A stretch of 64,000 nucleotides of DNA from Fusarium oxysporum f. sp. lycopersici 4287 (lineage: Eukaryota > Ascomycota > Sordariomycetes > Hypocreales > Nectriaceae): positions 838,003-902,002 of the forward strand of contig NC_030987.1 of NCBI RefSeq assembly GCF_000149955.1, read 5' to 3'. Positions within the stretch are counted from its first letter, which is position 1. Each line of letters begins with the position of its first letter. Below, piece after piece: positions 10,959 through 20,425 of this stretch. The translations under genes were made by a program, and so were the position numbers. The notes beneath the pieces were generated by a model. That model made no database searches. It was given only the letters and a program-made list of their open reading frames with translations, and was not told where the DNA came from.

Positions 10959-13066
10959 TTACACATGCTTTTCAACCTCTCCAAGAATATCCTCCAACAT
11001 TCTCTGGGCCCACTCAAGGTCCGGAGCTTCACCTGACCACCGATTTATTGTCCATCGCGCAATTTCCAATGCCTCTTTCCAGCCTGGAGGGAGCGGTATG
11101 CGACCACTCTTAGCCGCAGCCAGCAAGATTAAAGCTTTGGTCACACAAGAACGGGCAATATACCACGTCCCATGATGCCGATTATGACCGTAAGTTCGGA
11201 AGAGATGCTCTACACACAACTCCAGACACCTCTGCGCCAGTGGCATAGCTCGACCGTAGTGTTCATCTTCTGGAGATTGGTGGAGTATGTAGAAGAGGAA
11301 GGGACGGTGTATCCATTCTCGACAAGATAGTTCACGATTCCTCAAAAACTGTGCCAGCTCGTTGTTGGTGTGGACTGCGTTCTTTGGGTCGATTTGAGGT
11401 GGAATGTGCGAATACCTGGCACACATTAGCGTCATTTCTATGCTTAAACGAACGACTTACCAAAGATCTATTTGTTCGTTGAACTCTTTGCAATGCTCCA
11501 TAGCTTTACAGATATTATCACTCCAACCGTGCTCTCCGCTCCGGGCCATTACAGCCATGGCTCGGTTCATCATCCTTCGATAAGAAATCTCTGCCAAATA
11601 ATAGAACCAACTCTTCTCCTCTTCGGGGACAATATCGTCGTCCAATGTGTCACCCCGATCATAGGCCGATGGAGAGGTCAGTTCCGTTGGTGGAGAGGGG
11701 AACATGTCTGGATAGTCACACTGTGTGATACCGCTTGGCGGCAATGGTATCTCGTACCGTAATTCACTATACCAAACTTCATCAACCAGGCTATCGAAAG
11801 ACAAAAGATTGGTTTCACTTACTATTCTGTTTTAACACAAGACCAATACAGTCTTTGTTCAAGTCGACGGGTTTCCTGTGTGGTTGCCTCACTCGACTTC
11901 TTCTGACTGCGAGTCCAGAGGATGTTTCGCAAATCGACACAAGCGCGATTGAAGTGAAACCAGGCCTGGAGTGGACGAAGGCAGTACATCTCATATATAC
12001 CACAAAGGAATAGGCACTGTATATATAAGAGTGATGGCTGGAGCAGCCCCAGTCGTTTCTTTGCGGCCAGATAGTATGATGCAGCGGTGTCTGGGTCTAT
12101 AATAGTGGTTGTCGATGAGCGCGTTGAGGCAGGAGAGCCGTCAAGGTCTGCCTCCGTGTGAAAAGGTACCGACAGGCATGCAATTGCGCATGATATCAGC
12201 TTAGATGATCAGTATGGTCCATTGAAGCGAATAGAGTGAATGCTTACTACAAGGCAAGACGCGCCATCCCATCGTGGCCCATTCTCAGCTACTTCTCTAA
12301 CCTTCTTCTTGTAATCCTTGACATCCAGAATTGGGTTCTTCACATGTACATATGCCAGAAATCGTTTTGAAAGTTGAATGAAGTCCTCTTCCTGAACGCC
12401 CTTTCCTCCTGAGACGCCCCGGGCATCACTGGGGCCTGCTTCTACATCCTCATTTAGCTCGAGAACGAAGGAGTGGACTTCAGGCACCAAGTCTTGAAAT
12501 ATAGGCCACCGCATAATACTCTCGCAATTGTTAGATGTCGAAGGAAAATCCAGGCGGTCAAGGACCTGCAGGATATCATTTTCAGGCACATGTGTCGTTG
12601 GGTCGCTCGATGCCTGTATAGGAGTGACACGTAATGGCTGACTGATGGCGGCCTGTCTTCCTGACGAATCAAATGGTGCACTCGGCCTGGTAAATGAGCC
12701 TGATTCATTCACGAGTACTGCTAAAGGTCGAGACTCAAGTAGAGATACAACATGATTGAGCCGATCCAGAATGGTCAAACTGGCTGGGTCGTAGCTATCC
12801 AATACATTAGCCGATCACGATGATCATCCGCCTGCTACTAACCTTGAGTAATCGCTATCAGGGCCAGAGCCAGGATAAACACATTGAGCCCCGTTCCTGG
12901 AGCAGAACCCACAGACTGGACGAACGTTGTCGCACTTGGTCTTTCTCAATCGGCAAGATTGGCAAGCCGTCACGGCACGTTTCCGGTGGTACATGGCTGC
13001 CGTGCGTTGTCGCTTATTGCTCTGCCCCTGCTGATCCGAGGAGCTGGTACCGCCCTGGCTGAACAT
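10959..13066 (-). CDS. Zn2Cys6 transcription factor, probable regulator of the adjacent sugar genes
   Basis: Five exons, 12843-13066, 12248-12794, 11823-12199, 11461-11766 and 10959-11415, give 636 aa; introns of 48, 48, 56 and 45 nt. The Zn cluster is [17 protein letters not shown] and onward to CVYP with spacing C-x2-C-x6-C-x6-C-x2-C-x6-C at residues about 35-62. It is followed by [20 protein letters not shown] and a middle-homology region ([61 protein letters not shown]). The exon order was fixed by frame and by this conserved string. Two copies of a 13-bp CGG-rich motif that recurs in the promoters of three sugar genes to its right lie 49 and 106 bp before the ATG, which suggests autoregulation and a pathway-specific role (inference). 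Confidence 0.93.
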
Positions 13067-13114
13067 TGTGGAGTGAGGTATTGGAAAGGATCTTGCATAA
13101 GGTAGATGGAAAGT

Positions 13115-13127
13115 CGGGGAGTAGCGG
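13115..13127 (+). promoter_or_regulatory. CGGGGAGTAGCGG motif, copy 1
   Basis: Exact 13-mer, 49 bp upstream of the regulator start at 13066. CGG triplets at both ends in direct orientation with a 7-base gap fit a Zn2Cys6 site. Identical copies occur at 15397 (reverse) and 17926. Confidence 0.6.
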
Positions 13128-13171
13128 AGATCTTAAGTTTGTGGTGGTTTCTCTTAGTGCCATTTTGGTCT

Positions 13172-13184
13172 CGCGGAGTATCGG
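13172..13184 (+). promoter_or_regulatory. CGCGGAGTATCGG motif, copy 2
   Basis: Two-mismatch variant of the 13-mer at 13115, also in the promoter of the Zn2Cys6 regulator. Confidence 0.45.
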
Positions 13185-13272
13185 AGACTAACTTGGATTG
13201 GATAGTGTTAGTGTCAACTGGTGTTTGAATGCGGGGAACGGGGGTACCCTAAATCCCCTTAGCACTATCTTA

Positions 13273-13286
13273 AGGGCGATCGCATG
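13273..13286. repeat. left target-site duplication of the 13.3-13.9 kb insertion
   Basis: AGGGCGATCGCATG, repeated exactly at 13942-13955. Together the two copies bracket a 655-bp block ending in a CATA simple-repeat tail. Confidence 0.65.
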
Positions 13287-13941
13287 CAACTCTCTCCTGT
13301 AAAAATTCTTTCTTGGCACGCACTGTTAGTGCGGTGCTAGGAGCGGGATTTTCTGCAGGCCACGCGACCACACAAAAACTGCGGGGACGCTATCGGCTCC
13401 CTAACAGCAGTTTTCAGAGAAGGAATTTTGGAGAGTTCGCCTTCTCTGACAACACCTTTGTCGGATCTAATGGCGGCACCTCAGAACCAGAACGCCTTAG
13501 ATATCGGAGGGCGATGCCCCGGGCATTCGTAGCGACATCCTTCCGATCAACGACGCCGATTGCGATGGGTTTTTCTCCTTTAAAGGCAAGCCGCACCGTC
13601 GGCCTCTGATCCCTTCCCGAGGTTTTTCCCTGCCGCCGCGACAGTCGACTACGAGCTACAACTTGGTTACTGGAGATTGTGGACTGCGTCAGCAGATGTA
13701 GTGATGCGCGAGAGAATTCTGGTCGGTGGAAAAAGTTCGACAATAGATTGCCCTCGAACCCGCTGACGGGTGACGGGCTTGAGAAATACAGCACCTTTTG
13801 TGCCATTGGTATGCTGGATGGTGAAGGAAGCGGGGTATCCTGTACCTAGCTAGCTCAGCACGTCTTTTGCTCCAGTAGGAGATTTGGCTTCGTTACAGCC
13901 ACCCAGACGAAAAATACACATACATACATACATACATACAT
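13287..13941 (+). mobile_element. retroelement-like insertion (SINE or 5'-truncated non-LTR element)
   Basis: A 655-bp block bounded by exact 14-bp direct repeats and ending at its right side in six or more CATA/TACA units. Direct repeats of this length plus a simple-repeat 3' tail are what target-primed reverse transcription leaves for non-LTR elements and SINEs. No intact reverse transcriptase frame is present. Short open frames inside (for example 13414-13806 minus and 13313-13609 plus) match no family I recognise. It sits upstream of the Zn2Cys6 regulator, on the far side of its two motif copies. The element family is not identified. Confidence 0.6.
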
Positions 13942-13942
13942 A
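13914..13942. repeat. CATA microsatellite tail
   Basis: Uninterrupted 4-nt repeat forming the right end of the insertion and touching the second target-site copy at 13942-13955. Confidence 0.9.
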
Positions 13943-14162
13943 GGGCGATCGCATGTTAAAAGTCCTTCGTTATGATGTTATTGGATAATATGTGATTAAC
14001 AGTTCAAGGCTATGATATTTCACCAAGTAATTTATGCTCTTCTAGGTATTAGTTCCAGATTGTGCTCTAGTCTTAGAAAATACCAAAGGCCTATCGCTTG
14101 ATCTTTGCTTATAGCAGTCTCTTCTTGTGTTATCAGTGAATGCATATATCATTCGTATCTAT

Positions 14163-15224
14163 CTAGTCCTGAGGAAACCTAGCTCCTCCTTGTCTTCTAA
14201 CCTCATCCATAATCTCCATGACGCGAATAGTCTCAGCCCACGGCATAGTATCATTCTCAACCTTACCAGCAGCAATATCCAAAGCCACCGCATCAGCTTC
14301 CCAGTAAAATCCCTTGCCAGGTCTCTCAAACTCATACTTCTTCCCCTCAATCTCTCCGTCCTTGTAAACAGTGAATGACGCAGGGACTGAACCCGCGAAT
14401 CCTTCTACAATGATATGGCCCTTAGTGCCTTCAACGCGGCAGAAAGCCTCTGGGGTTTTGACCTTTGAGTTGGAGGTCAAGATACCCTGCTTTCCATCAG
14501 GATATAAGAGGATGATCGAAGTGCCGATGTCGACGCCGTCGACGAGAGTTTGAGCAGCAGTAATCTTTGGTGTAGTGGCTTTTTCGCCCACACCTGCATC
14601 GAGGGTCACAAGGCCCCATGTCAGGCTGTAAATACCAATGTCCAACAGGCTGCCAGCACCAAGAGATAAGTCTTTCAGTCGTGAATCGGGACCCCTTGAT
14701 TCGATGTTCTGGTTCATGGCAAAGTCTGCGAATACACGAACTACATCGCCAACAGCCTTGTCCTCATGGATGATCTTCTGGAGAGATTTAACCAGAGGAA
14801 AGAAGCGCGTCCACATAGCCTCCATGATAAATACTCCCCTCTTCTTGGCTGCATCCAAAACCTCTCTTGCCTCTCTGGAGTTGAGAGTAAATGCTTTTTC
14901 GCATAAAACATGCTTTCCGTGCGAAATCGCATCGAGGCAGTTCTTCTTGTGAAAGCCATGAGGAGTTCCGATGTAGATAATATCAACATTGGGATCTTGG
15001 TAAGCTTGCTGATAGCTTCCATAGATGGATGGAAGTTGAGTCTGTCCTGGCATATGTGTCTCAACAAACTTTGTGCCCTTTTCAGCCGAAGACGATCCAA
15101 TGGCTTGTATGTGATGTGTTGCTTGGGCATCCTTTCTCTCAATGAGGAGGTCCTGGATGAACCATGATGAGATCAGACCAGTGCCGATGATGCCCCATCG
15201 CAGAGTTGGTTTTGACTGAAACAT
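14163..15224 (-). CDS. Gfo/Idh/MocA NAD(P)-dependent oxidoreductase, dihydrodiol/D-xylose dehydrogenase-like
   Basis: Single exon, 353 aa from Met at 15224 (MFQSKPTLRWGIIGTG). A longer frame starts at 15320, but the first 32 residues are hydrophobic non-family sequence and the Rossmann motif GIIGTGLIS normally lies near the start. Further marks are DIIYIGTPHGFHKKNCLDAI, HVLCEKAFTLN (the family EKP-type motif with Ala for Pro), FIMEAMWTRFFP and LGAGSLLDIGIYSL, all typical of trans-dihydrodiol dehydrogenase/NADP D-xylose dehydrogenase relatives. It probably oxidises a sugar or sugar-like diol in the cytosol. The promoter holds the 13-mer shared with the sugar porter and the regulator, so it belongs to that small regulon (inference). 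Confidence 0.88.
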   Translation of the reverse strand: MFQSKPTLRWGIIGTGLISSWFIQDLLIERKDAQATHHIQAIGSSSAEKGTKFVETHMPGQTQLPSIYGSYQQAYQDPNVDIIYIGTPHGFHKKNCLDAISHGKHVLCEKAFTLNSREAREVLDAAKKRGVFIMEAMWTRFFPLVKSLQKIIHEDKAVGDVVRVFADFAMNQNIESRGPDSRLKDLSLGAGSLLDIGIYSLTWGLVTLDAGVGEKATTPKITAAQTLVDGVDIGTSIILLYPDGKQGILTSNSKVKTPEAFCRVEGTKGHIIVEGFAGSVPASFTVYKDGEIEGKKYEFERPGKGFYWEADAVALDIAAGKVENDTMPWAETIRVMEIMDEVRRQGGARFPQD

Positions 15225-15803
15225 AGTGATAAGATTCTGGAAGAGAAGTAACAAGGTGTGTGAGACAAATACTATTGGAAGTAAGAAGGGCGGAGGTTGC
15301 AGGGTAATAAACGAAGGCATCGAGATTCACATCATCCATCAACTTCGGCTAAATGCAGTCCGAGATGGAGTAACTTCTCCGCTGTTTAGCGTAACTCCGC
15401 TACTCCCCGATTACAACCTCGTTATGCCGGCATAACAACGGGAAATCTCCTGGTCCTGGACCTTGTCATGGTCCGGTCATTAAGCTTAATGCGGATAAGT
15501 TAAGACCAACCACGGATATTCGATCACTGTTTGAATCATCATATTTCCGAGGACTTGTCACGATCTCTTGTGCGTTATTAAGGCATGAAGATATCATAGT
15601 GGCAGATGGATCGACTGGAAACACTCAAGCCATAGTTAATGTATCGATAAGTGCTAATCCGGATCGAAACATAATGTCCCTGGCAGTAACCTAATGGGCC
15701 AATATAAAGTTGCAAATCATCTTCTTATACAGCGCTCCAAGCACCTCAGTTCTCCAATTAAATCCATAGTGGTACGTTGACCCTAAGTACCGTGTATGGA
15801 AGC
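15225..15803. other. intergenic region with sugar-regulon motif
   Basis: Upstream of the dihydrodiol dehydrogenase-like gene and downstream of the sugar porter. Contains the reverse copy of the 13-mer at 15397-15409. No gene seen. Confidence 0.6.
15397..15409 (-). promoter_or_regulatory. CGGGGAGTAGCGG motif, copy 3 (minus strand)
   Basis: Reads CCGCTACTCCCCG on the plus strand, an exact reverse copy of 13115-13127, 173 bp before the start of the oxidoreductase at 15224. Confidence 0.6.
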
Positions 15804-17629
15804 TTAGTTGGCAATCTCAACCTGCTTCGCATTGCCGCCCTTCTGCTCAGTATTCTCCTCTCCAATAGCCGATTCAACCCTGGCCAACTTATCCTGGTCA
15901 TCCAACTTTCCTTCAAAGACTTCTCGGATCTCCTCGAGCGTATGGCCCTTCGTTTCGGGGAACAAGAACCAAATAATAACGAAAAGAACTGCGAGGATAC
16001 AACAGAAGACAATGTAGTATTTCCAAGTGATAGCCTTCATGGCGATTGGGTTCACCTGGTTGCCGACAATGAGACCAGTGAAAGATGAGATATAAGTGAT
16101 GGAAAGGCCACGTCCTCGGAGGGTATACGGAAAGATTTCGACAGGGTAGGCTTGGAGAAGTGGTGTCCAGGCGATGTCGTAGAATAGATAGAAGATGAAG
16201 ATGAAAGCAACCACTGCACGGCCTGTCGACTCACCATGGCTGCTGACGAAATGCGCCGTAAGGCCGGTCCAAATGATATAAGAGACAAGCATGCCACCCG
16301 TGGAGAGCAGAAACAGAGTCCGGCGCCCGAGTCGATCAACCATCATGGCTCCTAGGAAAGTCGAAGCGAGCCAATTGAAGATCTGAAGAAGTCCATTGAT
16401 AAGAGTCTGGTCCTTAACCTTGGTAATACCGATCGTGTTGAGAACCAAAACAAGATAATAGCTGACGACTCCGACACCATTCCATTGAGCAAACCAACCA
16501 ACGATGACAGCAATAAGCGTGCGCTTGCGGTTGGCTGGAGTGCGGAATAGTTCGGCCCATGACACGGCAGAAATAGCGTCGGCTTCCTGGGTAAGTGCCA
16601 GCTCGATTTCTTGCATCTCGAATTCGACGAGGGGAGACTCGAGATCGCCGCCTGCGTGGAACTCAGCAAGGACTTTTCTAGCCTCCTCTTTGCGGCCTTT
16701 GGAAACAAGCCATCTGGGTCGGTTGTGTCAGCTTCTTATAAATCGTAGATTGATGCGAGGTTCTTACCTGGGGGATTCTGGGAGAAAATAGAGGCCCAAA
16801 AGCTGAATGACAGGTAATGCACCTTGCAGGAGAGATGGGATTCGCCAGCTCCAAGTCGTCGGGTTCTTGAAGGTGCCATAAGTACACCAAGCGGCGAAAA
16901 TAGAGCCAAAGTACTAAATCCGAGATACATGATTAGCATGCTGCACAATAGCCCGAAACGTGATAGAATCCAGACTTACGAAAAAGGTGTTATACAAAGC
17001 TGTTACTTTGCCTCGCTGAGTTGGGTACGCAAGCTCAGTAATGATGATAGGGCTAGGTTGACCGATGAAGCTGGTGAAGAAACCTAACAAGGCTCTTGCA
17101 ATGATGAAGCTGTGTAGGTTCTGTGACAGACCCTGCAGAGTTGCAAAGCCAATGCAGGTGACGAGACCAATAAGGATAGGGAGCTTACGTCCCCAGCGAT
17201 CACAGACATAGGATACCACGAAGAGGGAGACGACTTTGCCAAGGGGATATACAGAGTTCATTAGGCCGAGAAGGGCACCCTCTGGACTACCGAAGAACTC
17301 GCGCCATTGAGGCAAGGTTTGGAGACCGTTCATCATTGATCCTAGACCATGTCAGAGTTGGACCTGGAACCTTGAGGAGAAAAAAGAGTATACCATCGTA
17401 GCCAACGGAAGCGGAAGAAAATAGAGGGACCAAAAGGCATAGGTTCAGCTTGATCAGATGCCAAGTCATGTACCATGGCTTTGGATTCTGAGGGAGAACC
17501 TGCGTAGGAGAGCCGTTAGTCTGTGAGGCGACGAATGGGAGGGGGAGAGTGGGAGATGGGATGTCGTACTCGTGAGAGCTCCGATCCAACAGCCAATTCG
17601 GCTTCTTTCTTGCGTGAAAAGACACCCAT
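15804..17629 (-). CDS. MFS sugar transporter, lactose-permease/hexose type
   Basis: Twelve-helix plasma-membrane sugar porter of 527 aa. Exons 17570-17629, 17394-17499, 16980-17341, 16768-16913 and 15804-16713, introns 52-70 nt, all in frame. Sugar-porter signatures: GYDGSMMNGLQ in helix 1, DRWGRKLPILIG after helix 2, PESPRWLVSKGR before the central loop, DRLGRRTLFLLS, and PETKGHTLEEI at the end of helix 12. Helix 7 has QWNGVGVVSYYLV. The start at 17629 (MGVFSRKKEAE) was chosen because its 20-residue exon splices through an ACTAAC-branch intron to VLPQNPKPWYMTWH. Divergent from a Gfo/Idh/MocA oxidoreductase with two motif copies in the shared promoter. Substrate not determined. Confidence 0.93.
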
Positions 17630-17891
17630 AATTCCAAGCCAGAGTGGAAGATGCAAGATCGAGACGGGTAGTATAACGCGTCAAAGAACCACAATAACTT
17701 GATGATTTGCGGGAATGAAGAGGTCCACAAGAGGGGGATGACAAGCTCCTTTTAAAGCATTCAAGTGCTCATCTAGACCCCGGATTTTCGTTCCCTGTAA
17801 CCGAGGAAACTGGGTGACCCCATGGGGAAGAAGATAAAGTATGGTTACATTTTAGCACGGTGCGATGCCAGGGATCGAGTCATGATCCTTT

Positions 17892-17904
17892 CGCGGAGTA
17901 GCGG
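17892..17904 (+). promoter_or_regulatory. CGCGGAGTAGCGG motif, copy 4
   Basis: One mismatch from the exact 13-mer. It lies 21 bp before the fifth copy. Confidence 0.55.
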
Positions 17905-17925
17905 AGCTGAATGCTCTTTGGGTGT

Positions 17926-17938
17926 CGGGGAGTAGCGG
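17926..17938 (+). promoter_or_regulatory. CGGGGAGTAGCGG motif, copy 5
   Basis: Exact copy of the motif at 13115 and 15397, placed between the divergent sugar porter and oxidoreductase. Confidence 0.6.
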
Positions 17939-18129
17939 TATGTGGGGAATGCAGATGGGGGAGTGATACTCCAAACCACTGGGGACTACGTATTGATGAC
18001 AGAGGAGATGAAGGATAAATAGCTCTTACTTCAACACATCTAGGCTTTAACTTATACCCTTCTTGTTACAGTCTTCAAGAGTCTAAGACATTGCGATCAA
18101 TCATTCAATCCCTCTTTCACTGCATTACC

Positions 18130-19303
18130 ATGTCAGGCACATCAGATCGCATCCTTCGGGTTGGAATCATCGGCTGCGGTGAGATCTCGCAAGTCGCTCA
18201 TATTCCCAACATCAACTTCCTATCCCACAAGTTCCAAACAACCTATCTCTGCGATATTTCGAAACAAGCTCTAGCCCACTGCGCCATCAAAGTCCAGGGC
18301 GGTACTCCAAAGACAACCACCAACCCTAAAGAACTCTGCTCCTCACCAGATGTCGACGTGGTTTTGATCGCCAACGCTGACGCATACCACGTTGAACATG
18401 GCATACTCGCTCTCAAGAATGACAAGTACTGTCTTATCGAGAAACCAGCTGCGACTTGCTTCCGAGACATAGACAGACTTATTGAGGCGGAGAAGGCTTC
18501 AAGGGGCAAGGTCTTTGTTGGGACAATGCGACGCTACGCTACTGCTTTCATCGATGCCGTGGAAGAAGTTGGGGGCATGGATAAGATTCAGTATGCGAGA
18601 GTCAGGGACATCATTGGGCCTAACTCTACCTTCGTTGAGCAGAACGGCACGTTTCCTCAGAAGTTCAATGACTTCTCTGAGGAAGATGGCCAGGATAGGA
18701 GCCGTCGGGAGGCTGATATATTTGAACAAGCTCTTGTCAAAGAGTTTGGAGTGCCAAGTACACCTCAGTCACAAAGAATGCTAAGAGTTCTGGGAGCGTA
18801 AGTCATCATCACTATATAATACAGTATCAGTGCTGACTTGATGATATAGTCTTGGAACTCACGACCTTTCGGCAATGCGCGAGATTCTCGGCATGCCCAA
18901 ATCCGTAGCCGGCGCTGTCCTAACACTCCCCGGTATCTTCAGCGTGCTATTCCAATACGATGACTTCCCCGTCACGTATGAATCAGGTCTCAGCGGTGTA
19001 CCTCAGTTCGATGCACACATCGAAGTCTACTCAGCTAACAAAATCGCGAGAGTCAACTTTGACTCTCCTTACGTCAAGGGCCTGCCAGTCATCATGACGA
19101 TTCGAGAGAAGATTGGTGAAGGTGGATTTCAGGAGAGGATCATCAGGAAGACGTATGAGGATCCGTATACATTGGAGATGCTAGATCTTTATGACTGTGT
19201 CGTTGGAGGGAAAGTGCCCAAGACGAGTGCGGCGGATGCTAGGAAAGACGTTGAGCTGTTCCAGATGATCTTGAAGGCAGGGGCTGATAGGTTTAAGTCT
19301 TAG
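18130..19303 (+). CDS. Gfo/Idh/MocA family oxidoreductase
   Basis: Exons 18130-18797 and 18850-19303, 52-nt intron, 373 aa. N-terminal Rossmann fold (VGIIGCGEISQVAHIP), DVDVVLIANADAYHVEHGILAL and the family motif CLIEKPAAT containing EKP, then the C-terminal GFO_IDH domain with a GTHDLSAMREILG helix, where the histidine sits at the expected catalytic place. Start at MSGTSDRILRVG (18130) preferred over an upstream in-frame Met at 18091, because the Rossmann motif is then near the N-terminus. Likely a cytosolic NAD(P) sugar or inositol-type dehydrogenase. It shares a promoter with the sugar porter, supporting a role in the same catabolic route. Substrate unknown. Confidence 0.9.
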
Positions 19304-19413
19304 ACAGGTTTATAGATAGTATCATTGTAATGATTGCTACGACTCTTTTGTATTATATATAGAGATAGACTCAATTAAATCCCTTTCTTCGTAGCGAAAT
19401 TCGATACTTCAAG

Positions 19414-20217
19414 ATGCCAAGCTATACATTCGTCATAGGGTTGGAAAGCTCAGCCAGATTTACAGCGAAGACTCAACCCCGCGCAACTCAACAAGATCAT
19501 CACGACGTCAACATTATCGTCGTGCTGGAAGTCATGCAAGCAATACCTATGTTATCTCCCCTATCAGACTTCATGACCTCGGAATGCGAGCTTCCTGGCT
19601 ACAGACACGATGCGCCTCAGACCAGACTACCTCTCAGAGCCTTCGACAAGTTTATACTGCCAAGTTTTCTCTGGCTGCACCTGGAAGCTGTGCTATGGTT
19701 CATATACGCCGAGCGCCTTTGGGGAGTTGACAGCCATATCCTTCGAACCATCCTGGTACTTCTCTCTCTGGCTTTGTTTGTCTTGCCCTTGTTCTTCCGC
19801 GGATGGATAAGCAGTATCAGTCGACTTAAATTAGCCGTGACGGGAGCTTTACTGCACCAAATACTGCTCCTGGCTGCGGCAGTCCCTCTGTTCATAAGGG
19901 AACTAATTTTCCATATTCGCTACTGGGAATTGACGCGTTTTCTTTGTTGTGTCACTGCCCTGTTTGTGGCGGCTTCGATGGGAGTCTTGAGATTGCTGCG
20001 TTGGCACTACTTCGTCGACGACGGCCCAGAGAGAAGGCTTTCGTCAAGAGAAAATGCAAAGGCTACACTAAGATTAACATGGCTAATCGGCTTTGTAATT
20101 GAGTGGTCACCCAGGCGATGCCTTTACAAGGAATGCTTGAGACCCTGTTCTTATCAATGGCTCACGGAATCAATTAGCAGAGACTCAAGATTTTTTTTAA
20201 AGGAGTGTATTAGTTAG
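19414..20217 (+). CDS. hypothetical membrane protein
   Basis: Uninterrupted frame of 267 aa with no family I recognise. Four hydrophobic segments look membrane spanning: FLWLHLEAVLWFIYA (about 87-101), TILVLLSLALFVLPLFF (112-128), LLHQILLLAAAVPLFI (144-159) and FLCCVTALFVAASMGVL. The N-terminal 80 residues are soluble, and the C-terminus is basic with Arg/Cys clusters. It follows the oxidoreductase by 110 bp on the same strand but lacks the shared 13-mer in that gap. It could be a true gene or an over-called frame with an unseen intron near the 3' end. Confidence 0.5.
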   Translation: MPSYTFVIGLESSARFTAKTQPRATQQDHHDVNIIVVLEVMQAIPMLSPLSDFMTSECELPGYRHDAPQTRLPLRAFDKFILPSFLWLHLEAVLWFIYAERLWGVDSHILRTILVLLSLALFVLPLFFRGWISSISRLKLAVTGALLHQILLLAAAVPLFIRELIFHIRYWELTRFLCCVTALFVAASMGVLRLLRWHYFVDDGPERRLSSRENAKATLRLTWLIGFVIEWSPRRCLYKECLRPCSYQWLTESISRDSRFFLKECIS

Positions 20218-20425
20218 ATTTTTATCGTGTCCGACAAAATCAATGCTCTAAATAAGTAAATATCAAGAATAGTAGCTCAATCAAATGCCATAATAACTCA
20301 TAAAGGACTGTTCCAAACAAAATCGACAACAAACACCATATATATCTATGCACGCTAGTAATGTTCTATGCAACGCTATGCCAATGTAAAGCCATTACTG
20401 GAAAATGTGAAGAGAAGAATGCCTC

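Larger units (their letters stand above)
17630..18129. promoter_or_regulatory. bidirectional promoter of sugar porter and oxidoreductase
   Basis: 500 bp between divergent starts. Holds two copies of the 13-mer motif (17892-17904 and 17926-17938). No open frame of note. Confidence 0.7.

Noticed and set aside
13414..13806. 130-codon minus-strand frame
   Set aside because: Sits inside the bracketed retroelement-like insertion and has no recognisable domain; treated as part of that element.
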